A DNA stretch of 64,000 bases from Panagrolaimus kolymaensis (Eukaryota; Nematoda; Chromadorea; Rhabditida; Panagrolaimidae). Positions 48,820-61,042 of this stretch are shown one piece after another. Each line of letters starts with the position of its first letter. The first letter of the stretch is position 1. The translations under genes were made by a program, and so were the position numbers. The notes below the pieces were generated by a model. That model did not search any database. It was given only the letters and a program-made list of their open reading frames with translations, and was not told the origin of the DNA. The DNA is taken from assembly GCA_028622995.1 (NCBI GenBank), contig JAJQJQ010000086.1, positions 186,001-250,000 on the forward strand, read 5' to 3'.

Positions 48820-48984
48820 ACTTGTAAGACACACGATACTCCTTTAAACCTTCAAGTTGAAAACTTTGGATCAAATTATTATATATATATTTTCATCGTT
48901 TTTTGTTGTTTGATTATTCGGAATAAAGTTTGTTTCCTTGAGTACAATTTTTTAAATATTTTTAATCATAAAAATTCAATAAAA

Positions 48985-49203
48985 CAAATGAAACAGGGGA
49001 AAAATTAGAAGCTTTGGAAAAAAAGTAAAAAAAATATTTTTATATTTTTTGTGCTACCCAACCTCTTAATTTGGATGCTTATTGCAGTTTTATCCAAGTA
49101 ATAAGTTTCTTGTATAATTTTCAATTCCATAAATTTTATTACAGAAAAATGTTATAAATAAATCAAGCAATGCAAAGTTTTCCAAAACCCTTGCTATTGA
49201 ATA
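48985..49203 (+). pseudogene. fragment of a third F-box-like family member
   Basis: Decayed copy of the last two exons. GEKLEALEKK followed by an in-frame TAA, then LNLDAYCSFIQ and a GT splice site, matches gene 2's GENLAALKRNKK and NINAYCEFIQ. After a 47-bp intron, KNVINKSSNAKFSK matches KNATFGSKFA and then breaks off. The F-box-like part is missing. Confidence 0.65.
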
Positions 49204-49436
49204 AAGGCTAAAAGGGAAAAATCAATAATACAAAGCCAATAAACAAACCAATTATTATTTCCTATCGGGTGAATGGCCAATATCTTTTTTCTCTCTAGCC
49301 ATTATTTATCAATAATAACAACAAACCAATAAACAAAATTTGCAAAATACCTTTTTTTTGATTTTATTACGTTCATAAAAATTATTATTAGAAAAAAAGT
49401 CATCTGATAACTAACTAGCTTTCGTTGTTAATAGAA
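49204..49436. other. spacer
   Basis: Short AT-rich interval before the MATH-BTB gene; nothing recognised. Confidence 0.4.
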
Positions 49437-50571
49437 ATGGCTCATAATCAGGAAAAATTTGTAAGTATCTTTTTTAATATATTTATTTTTAAGATAATAA
49501 ATATTATCATTTTAGTTTGAAGAATTTAAAGAATGCCCAATTAATTTCAACTGGATTATCGATGAATATAATTTAAGAACACAAAGATCTTTTGAAAGTT
49601 CAAGCTTTGGGAATTACGTTACTCCAGGAGTTAAATATGGATTTCGAACTTATTATAATCAAGTAGATCGAAGTGTTGCTTTTTATTTACATATAAATAA
49701 TACAGGAGAAAGTAAGATTCAAGTCGACTGTAAAGTTAAATTACATGGAGAAACCAATACGATATATAGAAATATGGTTTCTGAAAAAAAGACGAATGAA
49801 AGCTATATTTTATTAAAATTTTTGAACGATAGTCTTTTTAATCAGCGTTATTTTAATAATGGAAAAATGACCATGGAAATTAGAGGAACCTTGAAAGCTG
49901 AGAAATTAAATAAAAATAAAAAACCTTCTGAATTAATATGTCTCGCTGATATTCTTTGGAAATGCGAAGAAGATAAAAATTTTGTTGTGGTCGTTGGTGA
50001 CAAAAAAATTAAGGTTATTATTTTGTAGGATATAACAAACTTTAATAAAAAAAACTTTTAGGTTCATAAATGGATTCTTGAAGCTCGATCCCCAGTTTTA
50101 AAAGCCATGATGGAATCTCAATTTAGAGAAGCAAAAGAAAATCGAATGGAAATAAAAGATTTTTCATTTGAAATCGTAAAAATCGCTATTGAATGCATTT
50201 ATGAACAAAATATTGAATCCCAAGTTAATGTATCCAATGCTTCATTATTGCTTCAATTTGGTGATAAATATGATATTCAATATTTCCACGTAAGTCAAAA
50301 CTTATAATCGCTATGTTCTTAATTTTCCTTTGATTTTTAGTTAATAATTCAAAATATTTTAATTCAAATGCTTAATAAAAAAAATGTTAGTGAATTTGCA
50401 AATGCTTCAGTAACTTATAATGCTCCAAAACTTCGTGAAACTTGCACTTGTTTTATTGTTAGCATTTTAAATAAAAATGAAAAAGTCGATGGCGGAGATA
50501 CACTTTGTGATGAAATTCTTAAAGATATTGGCAAAAAAATGTTGTCAATAACTGCTCGAAAAGTTTATTAA
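49437..50571 (+). CDS. MATH-BTB domain protein
   Basis: Exons 49437-49460, 49516-50013, 50062-50289, 50341-50571; 326 residues. The N-terminal half is MATH/TRAF-like (INFNWIIDEYNLRTQ, then SVAFYLHINNTGESKIQVDC). The BTB domain starts near residue 160 (NFVVVVGDKKIKVHKWILEA, then RSPVLKAMMESQFREAKENR) and includes VKIAIECIYEQNIES. A short BACK-like tail follows (LNKKNVSEFANASVTYNAPK). Proteins of this plan are adaptors of CUL-3 ubiquitin ligases; nematodes have many. It would lie in the cytosol or nucleus. A second BTB gene leaves the window at its right edge, on the other strand. Confidence 0.85.
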
Positions 50572-50691
50572 AAAAAGTTTTTCAATATTATTAATTTATT
50601 TTGATATGTTTTGTCTTGGAAATATTTTTGAAAAAATAAATTTATTTTTTTATTTTAAACTTTTTGAAATAAATAGAAAAACAATAATAAT

Positions 50692-53600
50692 TTAAACAAA
50701 AATTTCTGCTTCATTTGCAGATTGCACAGCAATTTGGTGCATATCATGTAATTGTAAAGAAGCAGAAGAATTGCTCATTCCCGAGCCTCTACGGCTGTTG
50801 TAATTTGATGGAAATACCACTCCACCCATCACTTCGCTAGATGATCGACGAATGCAATCATCCGATGAGCGACTAAAAAAGTTTTTATAAGTTAGAATTA
50901 GGTTGGGTTAAAAACTGCTTGATGGCACTTACCGAAAGGTTGTATTTCCACCATTTGAAATTGAAATATTATTTGGTGAAATCACAGATACTTCATCTAT
51001 TATTATTTCAGGTTTATTCACAGAAAATCGTCGAGCTATTATTCTGAAACATAAAAGTTAGTCGACCGTCTTTAGAAGAAAATTTTTTTCCATTGATACT
51101 CAATATGGAAAAAAGTAAAAAAAAAAGTATACGAGTATGTAAATAAGCTTACCCAACACTGCTAGCTTTTCTCAAGGTTGTTCTTTTTACTTTATGAAAT
51201 GGTCCACATCCACATCCATATCGAGCATGCCGCCTTCGTTCCATTTCTTTGGGTGGCAACATCCAAGTTTTGTCTCGTTTTCGTTTTAATCCTACGAGTC
51301 TTCGAAAGGATGAACGAAATTTCTAAAATTTGTTTCATAAAAACAAAACTTAATTCAATTTTTTTCACTTCGAAAAATTATATGCGAAAGTGATTCATAA
51401 AAAAGTCCTAAAATCAAAACTCACTTGATTAATGGCTGAATAAATAAAAAAGTTTAGCGAACTATTCAAATATCCAAGTGCCGTGAACCAATGAAATAAA
51501 CCTTCAAGTTCCGCGGGCCATGAATTAAATATTAATTTATAAACTTTAACCATATTCAACGTGAAAAATGGGAGCCAACATGCTAAGAATACAACCATCA
51601 CAGTTGCCACAAGTTTAGTTGCACGGGTTTCACGTCGAATTGCCATACCTTGCTTGGATTTTAATTTTGCCAGCAAATCTAATGCCCAATCTTTTAAACC
51701 AGCTAATTTTTTTCTTGCAATATAAACTGATTCCCTTCGAGCGAATGAATACATATGGGAAAGGGATGTACGAGATGGACGCTCCCAATCTTCTATCATT
51801 TCAGATAATCGACGCATATTTCTTCGTTCACGCTGCAAACAAGAAATATGGATAAACTTTTTAATAATTTTTTTTATTCATTTTGGGTTTTAATTTAATG
51901 GCATAATTTTTTCGAAAAATGCAGATATAATTTTTTTGGGTATTTAATCGAAAAAAATTTAAATATAATATACACACTACCTTTTGAGATTCATAATATT
52001 TTTCGAAAGGTGATATCAACCATTTATTATGAAATATGTTTAAAGGTGCCTAAATTGCGAGAAATAAAAATGAAATTATTTCTGAATTATAAATTTTTTG
52101 TTGTTGGAAAAATTGGGGTTAGTTTTAAGAAAGAAAAAAGGTGTGTTGTATATGCATATTTGCGTGCTTTTAGATATTAGTTAAATTTATAGCATAAAGA
52201 TATAATTTAAAAAAAGATATAACTTACTTGGGGTTTTAATCTATGATGCTCCTTAACTACGGAACCTTGAGGTTGATATGAATGTCGACGAAGAGAAGTC
52301 GTATTTATGGTTACTGACTTTTTACGAGTTTTTGTATGAAATGAAATTGCATCAGAAAAACGGCGTTTGGTGCTAAAAAGGCAAAATTGTTACTTTGAGT
52401 CTCACAACAAAAGCTCATTTCAGAATTTAATAAAAGCGGAAATTGTTTTTTAGAATCAACAACAAAAAAATCAGATTAAAAAAAGCTTACGATGATGATG
52501 GCAGCGATCTAGGCACTTCCAAAATGCTACTCGATGATGTATTTTCGTAAGCCCTCAAAGTTACAGCTTCCAATAAAACACTGGGAGGTCGCTCCATATC
52601 ATCATCCATGGTTGTTAATTCTTGACTTCCACTGCTACTTGGATGAACACATTCTAAAATAGTTTGCAATTGTTCTCTTTCTGAATCATTCAACGATGAA
52701 GCATGCTCAGCCGCAGTTTCTTCTATTTTTCTTAATAATGGTTTTTCCCAACTAATCATATTTCGATTCCTTGGTGCCACACCTATCACCGTCTCAATAG
52801 CTGAAGTTGCAATATTTCCAACATCCGCACCAAAACCCAAAAATTGTCCTCCCGCCATTTCTTGAAGTTGTATGGATCGAAGACGCTTACGAAGCGTATA
52901 AAAAATATACCCATATGTTATAGCCATAATTAAACATGGTAAATAAAATGCAAATATTGATGAACAAAACATATAAATTGGTGAATATATTCCACAATGA
53001 TGTTCAGTAAGAACAAAATATTTTGTCATTGTATTGAAACCCGTTCCAAGAGGAAGTGAAAGTCCAATACTGAATAACCATGCAAATGCAATGGCCATAT
53101 ATACTCGTCGACGATGCTTTATTGTTTTATATTCAGCTGGTTTTGTTGCAGCTACCAGCCTAAAAGATTGGTGGCATATAAAATTATTACTTTGCTTTTT
53201 AATTATTAAATCCGCATTTTTAATTATTTTAACTTCCAAATTATTTAATAAAAACTATCGCTCAAGGCATTTGGTGCTTAGGTAATTCAATGGTTTTGTA
53301 AAAGTTTACAATTTTTAAAGCGGAACATTGCTTCCAAGTTTATGTTTTTGAGAGAGAAATGTCTTGTCTTAGATAAATTCTTCGCGTTTTTGTAATTGTT
53401 GTGTTGGAAAAAAAAATAAAGCCCCGGAGGGCTGTCCAAAAATTGCATATGGTACTCATATTTCAGAGACCATCGCGGGTAATTGGTGAAAGTTTTCAAC
53501 CAGCAATAAACGCACCTCGGTTTCCCTCATTGGTCACGTTATCGCCTCTGCGCAAAGCTAACTTATAATTATTAAAGAAATCCATAAATGGGTTATTAAG

Positions 53601-54193
53601 AAATAAAATGAAAATGAGGTGAATTTTGGTTGTAGACAAAAAAGAAATACTATCTCATTCAATATTTTTGTTTTTAGGAAAGTTAGTGAAAATTTACTGA
53701 AATAATTTTAATAATGCAGAAAAGCAATTTTCTTTTCGATACACTACATATTTATTTATTATATTTTTTTTACTTACCTATCAATACTAATTAAAACTAA
53801 ATGTACGATAGAACTCGTAGAGGCTGCAACATCCAAAACACAATAAATATAACAAATTTCTGCAGGCATATGCCAATGTAAAGCATTAACACTTAAATAA
53901 ATACTAAAAGGCATAACTAAAGTTCCAACTAATAAATCAGCCATGGCTAAAGAAACTAGCAAATAATTTGTTGGAGTTTGTAAACTTTTTGTTGTCCATA
54001 CTGCTGCCACAACAAGGATATTACCAAATATGCATGCAATGGGAACAGTTGCAAGAAATATATATAACCATTGACGTTCCCAATTTGAATCTATTTCATT
54101 TGGGGATGAAATAATATTATTTCCAGAATCCAATATGGTTGTAGCAGAAACAAGAGAAGCTGCAACAGCGACGGCGACGTTGTCAGGTGGCAT
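50692..54193 (-). CDS. aminergic (dopamine/serotonin/tyramine-type) G protein-coupled receptor
   Basis: Class A receptor for a biogenic amine, at the plasma membrane of neurons or muscle. Exons: 54193-53778, 53159-52491, 52372-52228, 52049-51981, 51832-51425, 51322-51153, 51043-50933, 50872-50692; 722 residues, phases consistent. TM1 IACIFGNILVVAAVW; TM2 LVSLAMADLLVGTLVMPFS; TM3 YCVLDVAASTSSIVHLVLIS with the amine-binding Asp, ending IDRLVAATKP (DRL instead of DRY); TM6 VATVMVVFLACWLPFFTLN with the CWLPFF motif; TM7 GYLNSSLNFFIYSAIN, with SLNFFIY in place of NPxxY. The third intracellular loop is very long, about 290 residues, rich in S, T and R; such loops favour Gi/Go coupling (inference). 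The family resembles D2-like and orphan nematode dop receptors; I do not assign a name. The intron after DR holds U4 snRNA copy 2. Confidence 0.9.
53418..53559 (-). ncRNA. U4 spliceosomal snRNA, copy 2
   Basis: Identical to copy 1 except for three bases over about 142 nt. Same 5' end AGCTTTGCGCAG, kink-turn parts CCAATGAGG and CCGAGG, Sm site AATTTTTGG and GC-rich 3' stem-loop. Two of the three changes restore pairing in the central hairpin (ATGGT/ACCAT here, ATGAT/ATCAT in copy 1, plus strand). That shows selection on the RNA fold, so both copies are probably functional. It lies in the sense direction inside an intron of the aminergic receptor gene. Confidence 0.95.
53560..53680 (-). promoter_or_regulatory. 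conserved upstream region of U4 copy 2
   Basis: Shares AACTTATAATTATTAAA, AGAAATAAAA and AGAAATACTAT ... CAATATTTTT with the region upstream of copy 1, in the same order. The surrounding introns are otherwise unlike, so the conserved block marks the copied snRNA unit and its promoter. Confidence 0.6.
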
Positions 54194-56276
54194 GATTTTT
54201 ATCTAATATATTTTTTTGTTAAGTTAAAACTGCCCCAGGAGATTGGAAGTATGTGTGAAATTAAAGATTTATGCCATTTGGGAAAAATATATTTATATTA
54301 ATATAAAAAAAGGTTTTAATATTTTTATTTACTCCTGAAAAAGAAAATGGTGACTTAATTAAAGTGAAAGTCAATTTAGCGTCATTATTATATTTTCTCG
54401 CATTTTTTATGACGCAAAAAAATATTTGTTGTGCCAACCAACAATCAAAACAAAGTTTTTTATTTTTTTTGTAAAGAAAAGAAAGTAGCACACACGTGAA
54501 AATGTACACACGGTATTATTGTTCGTTTTAAAGGCCAAATAAAAATGAGGTACATACATAGTTGACTTGAATACAAAAATCTTTAAAACAATGAAATGGG
54601 TCAAAATAATAAAGAATGGTACTTTTCGAAAGTGACAATTAAAGTAAAAAAAGTAAATCCTTGGAATGTTATGAAAAAAAACTTTGAGCACGCTAGCCTC
54701 GTGGAATAGTGCTAATTATGAAATTAGAATTATGAAATAAAATATGTCATAAATAAAAATTTGAAAACAATGTTTCTCTCATCAATTTTTTTTGGAAATT
54801 ACATTGCCCTATTTTTTTTTTATTATTGAAGATTATTAAAACACGAGAGTAAAATAAAAAAGAATCCTCCAGGGACAAAAAAAAACTAGAAATATTGACA
54901 AGACGAAGACAATTCTTAAAAAAAATTATTACATCTTCGAATTAAAATGCAAATTCTCGTATTCTCGAAAATTGAAATATGAAAACATCGAATTCGTAAA
55001 ACAAATTACATAAATTTAACCACAAAAAAATATGTGAAAAGGAGAGACGACATATTCTTATTTAAATAAAACCCCGATAAAATAAAGCGGTTCCTAGAAT
55101 GAACGAGCTCAAGTTAGTTAGTTTGGGATTAGTATTTGCTGCCATCGTAGAAAAACAAATAATGGTAGTATTAATTTTATGTGAAAATAAATGATGGTTC
55201 AAACTGATAAAAAAAGCATTTTATGTTTTTTCTTTTTGATTCAAGCATAAAAATAACTAAAATAACTTTTTGATTATAGAGCTTTCGTAATAACAGAAAA
55301 AATTAGGTTATCAAGTTTTTTACAGCTTTTTTAAAAATATGCATGTCTCTTTCTTTATGACTTTTATTTCCTGATAAAAAAATATGCCAAAGGCTCTTTA
55401 TTTTTGCTTCATATTTATTTTAGCATTTTTGCAATAACTTTTAGAGGAGCTCACACATTTTTCTTGCAAAAAAAAATTTCCTTCCTAATTGGAACAAACA
55501 TTTTTATATTTTTGTTTTGCAAAACCCGAGTAACAAACAACAAAAAAATAGTGAATGTTTCATTGGTATTTAATCTCTGCTGCGGCGGCACTTCTTCTTT
55601 TTTTTGCCCTTTACTCATTTTTCTAAAATCCAAAAAAATATTAACCCTCAAACTTCTTTTTTTCGTGTCCATAAAAAAAATAGTTCATTTTTTTCTATGG
55701 CTTTTTCATTCGTGCCTCATCATTTTTTGCGGGAGTTCTTATTTTCTTTGCTGAATAAAAAAAAGTTTTTTAATATTAAAAAAAGTTAAGAGTTTTTTTT
55801 GTTGTTGTTTTTGCATACGAGTAAAAGGAGCGGCAGCGTCGGAGAAAAAAAGAGTAATGCGAGGAGTCACTTGAAGAAAAAGAAAAAAAGAATTTATAAA
55901 CAAAATCCATAACAAAAAAAATACAAAGATAGAAAACTTTGATTAGCGTCTTTAAAAACCTTCCAAGTTAAGCTTCAAAAAAATGAGTAAAATAAAACTG
56001 AAGTAAAAAGTAATAAGAAAAAATAAAGATAAAAAATGTGAGATATAAAGAAAAAATAAACAAGGAAGTTTTTTTTATTTTTAGGAAAGTGGATTGCTTT
56101 GATGCAAAAATATAAAAAATAAAAGTAATAAATAAATCAGTAATTTTTTTCGAAGATTTTTTTAAAGATGTAAATATCTCAGGCAAACATGTAAAAGTTC
56201 TTCGTATAATTGTCATTAATAAGGATAAATGTGGACGATCGAAAAAAAATTCTGTTTTTGGGAAGTAAATGTAAGT

Positions 56277-56323
56277 GAAAATAACACAAAATTACCAATA
56301 ATTTTTAGAATAGAGTTACTGTC
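56277..56323 (+). repeat. 47-bp palindromic element, left end degenerate
   Basis: Centre ATTACCAATAATTTTTAG and end GAGTTACTGTC fit; the left end reads GAAAATAACACAAAA. Confidence 0.5.
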
Positions 56324-57852
56324 ATTTAATATTTTAACACGAAAAGAATGGAATATTTTTTAATGATTTTAATAATCAGCTTGCATAAAACGTTTAAAAA
56401 AGTGTAAACCATCAAAAAAATTATTTAAAAAATTAATTATCAATAAAAAGCAAACCAGACATTTATTTAGCAGCAGCTGATTCAAGCAAAACATAAAAGG
56501 GTAAAAAACACGAACTTTTTATATTTGCCTTTTTTTATTGCAAATTATGAATCAAAAAAGAAAAACAAGAAATATCAAAAATGATTGTTTAAAAAATAAA
56601 AAGCCGCTTTTTTGAAGGAAAAAAATATTGAAAGTAGTCTACAAAAAATAAAACAATAAAAACTATAATAAGACGAGACATAAAGAAAGACAATACTTTA
56701 CTTATTTTGAGTTCAGACATTTCTGAAAAATCTAGGTTCAAAAATATAAAGCTCTATGTCTTTGCACTTTTTGGCATTTTAATTAGTGAGTTTGTAATTT
56801 AAAAAAAGAAAAGAATTTTTTTAAAGAATTTTAAATTCTAAGAAAATAAAAACCAAGAATTTTTGGTTTCTTTTTTATTTACCTTTTTTTTAAATTATAA
56901 TTAAAAGTAAGCAATAAACCCATATGGTGGCTGCAACAATGGCCACATGTTGTGTGCAAAAAATGGAAAAGTATATGGAACTTTGCCATGTTTACTCTCA
57001 AATAGTAACAAAGTACTCCATGAATAAAAATTTGTTCGTTCCATAAATGTACCACAGTGAAAAAATAGAAATTAATAAGAATCATGTCCTTTTAATAACT
57101 TTAAAAAAAAAAAGAAACGAGAAAAACCTATGACGTAAATTTACTTTCTTTTTTTCGAATCTTAGTAAAAAATATAGTAGCAAGAAAATTAGTTGCAACA
57201 GAGATGGAAAGGAATAAAAAGAAAAAAAATTTGTGTTTAAACATACATACTTTTTTGCAGAAAAAATAATAATAAAAAATTATGAAACTCAACCAAACTT
57301 TTTTTTTACACTTTCTCATGCTCTCTTCGCCACCTTCTAAAAATACATTAATTTCTTTCAAGAAAAGAAAAAAGTAAAAAAGAAATGAATACAAAAAAAT
57401 ATTTTTGGATGGAGTCTTTTTTATGAATGAAAAAAGCTTTTTTTGCTTGCTTCATTATGCTTATTTTTTGAGTCTCAAAAATTTTTCATAGGTAATTAGA
57501 GGGGCTTTGATTTTTTTAAGAAGCACACGACCAAGCACCATCAACAAAAAAAATATGGGTGTGTCTTCTGAATGGAAATAACTATGAATGAAAAAAAAAG
57601 AATCTCGAAAGATGTGAAGAAAAAAAATGGATGGATGAATGAATCCAAGCTTGAAAAAAGTAAGTAAACGAAAAAGTGTGAAAATAAGAAAAGTAACTTT
57701 TGCGGAGTAAAAAAACTTTCTTTTTGAACGAAAAAAGAAAAGATGAAAAGCATTCTTCTGGAAAATTAGGAAACAAAGATGTTGGATATCAAAAAAAAAA
57801 AATGATTTTGATCTTTGCTTTTACACCCACATTTAGGGTTTTTAGAGAAAAT

Positions 57853-57899
57853 GATAGTAATTTAAAATCAACAATATTTTGAAAATTTTAATTACTATC
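57853..57899 (+). repeat. 47-bp palindromic element
   Basis: GATAGTAATTTAAAA, centre TCAACAATATTTTGAA, end TTTAATTACTATC. The two 9-bp ends (GATAGTAAT/ATTACTATC) are perfect inverted repeats; this is the best copy in the window. Confidence 0.85.
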
Positions 57900-60030
57900 T
57901 CTAATCAGCCTAAACTGGAAAATTCTAAGAATTTTTTCATAAAAAAACTGTTAACTCTCGAACTAATTTTAGCTTTCTTTTTTATTGAAATACTCTTCTA
58001 TTGTCTCAAAGTTTTACTAAAAATAAGTTAGTATTTTGTAATACAAAAAAAGAAAATAAAAGTTTTGACCAAAGTTTAACAAACAAAAAAAAAGAAATTT
58101 CATAAAAAAAGGTCAGATTTTTATATATTTTATTTGCAAAAACTTCCTTATCCTTCTTCCTTCATTAAAAAAACAAGCGGTGGCAAATAATAATTAACGA
58201 ATCATGACATCCATATTTTTCGCGCGTTTTTACGAAATAAAATAAAGTTTATTTCCATCTTTAATTACTAAATCATGAAAAAATTTAAAGAAGAAAAAAG
58301 ACAAGCTTAACATGCGTCTAAAAAAATTTAATAAATAATGAAATCTTATGACTTTATTTTTTGAAGGAGGAATACATGGATGGAAAAGCATAAGATAGAA
58401 TTGTTTAAACATAAGTTTAATTTTAATCTAACAAAGTTTCACGAGCAAATTTTACTTCGGTTTCCAACAAAACTTTCTATCTTAACAAAATTGTTTTATT
58501 AATTATTTGATTAAGGAAAGAATGGTCAGACATGTGACAATAATTTCTAATGAGCAAAAAATGCTACACCTTTGACAACCAAGTCTTCTAAGCAGTCTTA
58601 AAAGCTAATTACAAAACTCAAAGTCAAACAAATCTCCAAGGATTAATTTTAAAATTATTTAAACACGCAAAAATACAAAGTTTATAAAAAAATCTTTGAA
58701 AAAAAATACATAGTTATGACGTCCTAAAAAAATTTCTTTTTTGGAAGTTGAAAGCAAAACTTTTTATTCACAAAAAAAAACGAATCAAAAAGTAAATTGC
58801 AAATAAATAGAAAAGGTTTAATGGAAATGGGTTTCAAGGGATTATTTGTTCTTTATTTTTTACAATGGAATTTATAGCTAATAAAAAAAGAAGTTATTAC
58901 CAACAGAAACTAATAAAGTGCAAAATAATATTTTAACAAAGAAAAAAAACTAATAAAGCTAAAGAAATTTTAAAAAAATGATTATTGCTGCTAAACTACC
59001 AAACAACAAAATAAAAAATATATAAATGTTCGTTTGGATTTTTGAATATCGAAGAACACATTTGCCCAAAAAAAATTGTAAATTTTAACAAAAACCGAAA
59101 AAGTCAAAGCACAAACAATTCGGATAAAAGTTTAAAAAAATATGTTATGGCAAAATAAAACATAAACAAACACCTTTAAAAAATTAGAAATCACGTTAGC
59201 TTTGGGACTTTTAGTAATAATTTTTCTTAAATAAGCAAAGTCAATAACTTTTTATTTATTATTTTTGTTCGCTTGAAAAATATTATTAAAAAGTTTCCAA
59301 GCAAAATAAAACATTCAAAATTCAAGGCTTATTTTGATATTCATCTTCACGCCCTTTTTTTCTCCTTTTTTCAGATTTTAAAAGTCTCAAAATTTCTTAA
59401 AAGATCGTGAGAAAATGCTTCGCTGAATCCTTAAAAACTTTTTTATTTTATTTTATCAAAGTAAAAAATTATAAATATTTATTCAAACAAAAAAAAAATA
59501 CTCTGCCCCCAAAATTATTTCTTTCAATCAATTAATTTTATTACCAAGAAGAAAAAAAATGACGACACGATATTTCTTCGATGTTCACCATTATTCCAAG
59601 ACGTTTTCTTTTTTTGCAAAAATAGCAGCAAAAAAAATTCCTAAGTTTCCCGGTGACAACTAATCCCTGTTACTCGAATGCCACCAACACAAATAATTTT
59701 TTTTCTTTTTTTTAAATGGGTATTTTTGTTGTTTCAATTGTTGTAGTTCGCTTAACCGAAAAAAAGAAAAGAATAAAGAAAGTTTTCGGAGAAATGCACC
59801 TATTTTAACTATAACATTTTTTTGCACACAAAACAAAAAATTTTGAATGGAAAAACTTTTTTTAAAGCTTTAATAAAGGCGTCAAAAAAACGGTAATACC
59901 AGTGACGTAAAAAGGTGGCATACAAAATGAAGTTAGTTTTACGTTTAAATATTAGTAAAATTAAAAATACAAAAGAATGCAAAAAAATTAAAACTTTGCA
60001 ATTAATTTGTGGTGCCAAGAGAAGAAAAAA

Positions 60031-60077
60031 AATAGTAATTAAAATTTAACAATATTTTTCATAAAGTGATTACTGTC
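60031..60077 (+). repeat. 47-bp palindromic element
   Basis: AATAGTAATTAAAA, centre TTTAACAATATTTTTCA, end GTGATTACTGTC. Confidence 0.85.
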
Positions 60078-60995
60078 ATCATATTAATAAAAGTTTAATT
60101 TTAAAAATGCAAAATTTTTCAAAGATTAGAATATTGGCTTTTTGACTTTGACATTACCTAAACTTTTATGCTAAAGGAATAAAAAACTTAATATGTCATA
60201 TTCAAAACTTCAGACTTCAAAAATAAAGCATCGATATAAATATATTTTTTGAAGTGCCAAAATATAAAAAAAGAAGAGAAGAGAAACTCAAAGAACGAAC
60301 AAATCTTAAAATAAAATAAAAACTTTTTTGAATGAAATCTTTTCCCATTTTTTTTTTCCAAATTCAACCTAATCTTAGCAACAGCAAAGCAAAAAAAGTG
60401 CAAGGAATGAGTAAATTCCCATAAGAGTTTCTTCAAAACTAAAAAACTAAAAAAAGAAAAGTTTTTTTCGAGTTTTAAAGACTTTTAATTTTTCATCAAG
60501 TAAAAAATACTTTGAGGTTAGAGTAAAAAAAAAAATTTTCAAGGAAAAAATAAACTAATTTTGAATTGAATTTCCGATAATTTTTTCTTCTCCTCCACCC
60601 TCAACTTTTCTCGGAGAGTAAAAAAGCAAAGTAATTAAAAAATAATAAAAAAATCCTCGAAGAAAAAAATAAACAAATATTTGTTTTGTTATTTAAAAAA
60701 ATAATAAACTTATTTTCTTTTAAGGAAGTAAACTTTGGTTTATAAACATTGTTTTTTATTTTTTCCTGGATTTTTATCTGTCACGCGTTATTATTATTTT
60801 TTTTGAGATAAATAAGTAAACTTTCAAAAAAATAATTACTGGAAAAAAATCCATGGGAAAAGTTTTTTCTTGAGAAACATTGCTTTTGAGCTTTCAACTT
60901 ATTAATCAAAAAGTTTAATGGTAAATTCTCTGAAAAAGATACAAAAAAGTTTTAAATTTTAAAAAAGCTTTACAAATTTTTTGTTATGCAAAAAT

Positions 60996-61042
60996 GAGAG
61001 TAATCAAATTTTCACAATTATTTTTCTTAAATGACTACTATT
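60996..61042 (+). repeat. 47-bp palindromic element
   Basis: GAGAGTAATCAAATT, centre TTCACAATTATTTTTC, end ATGACTACTATT. About 0.96 kb from the previous copy. Confidence 0.75.

Noticed and set aside
55404..55754. 116-codon hydrophobic frame
   Set aside because: Composed of translated T-runs; the opposite strand is open as well, as expected for homopolymer DNA.
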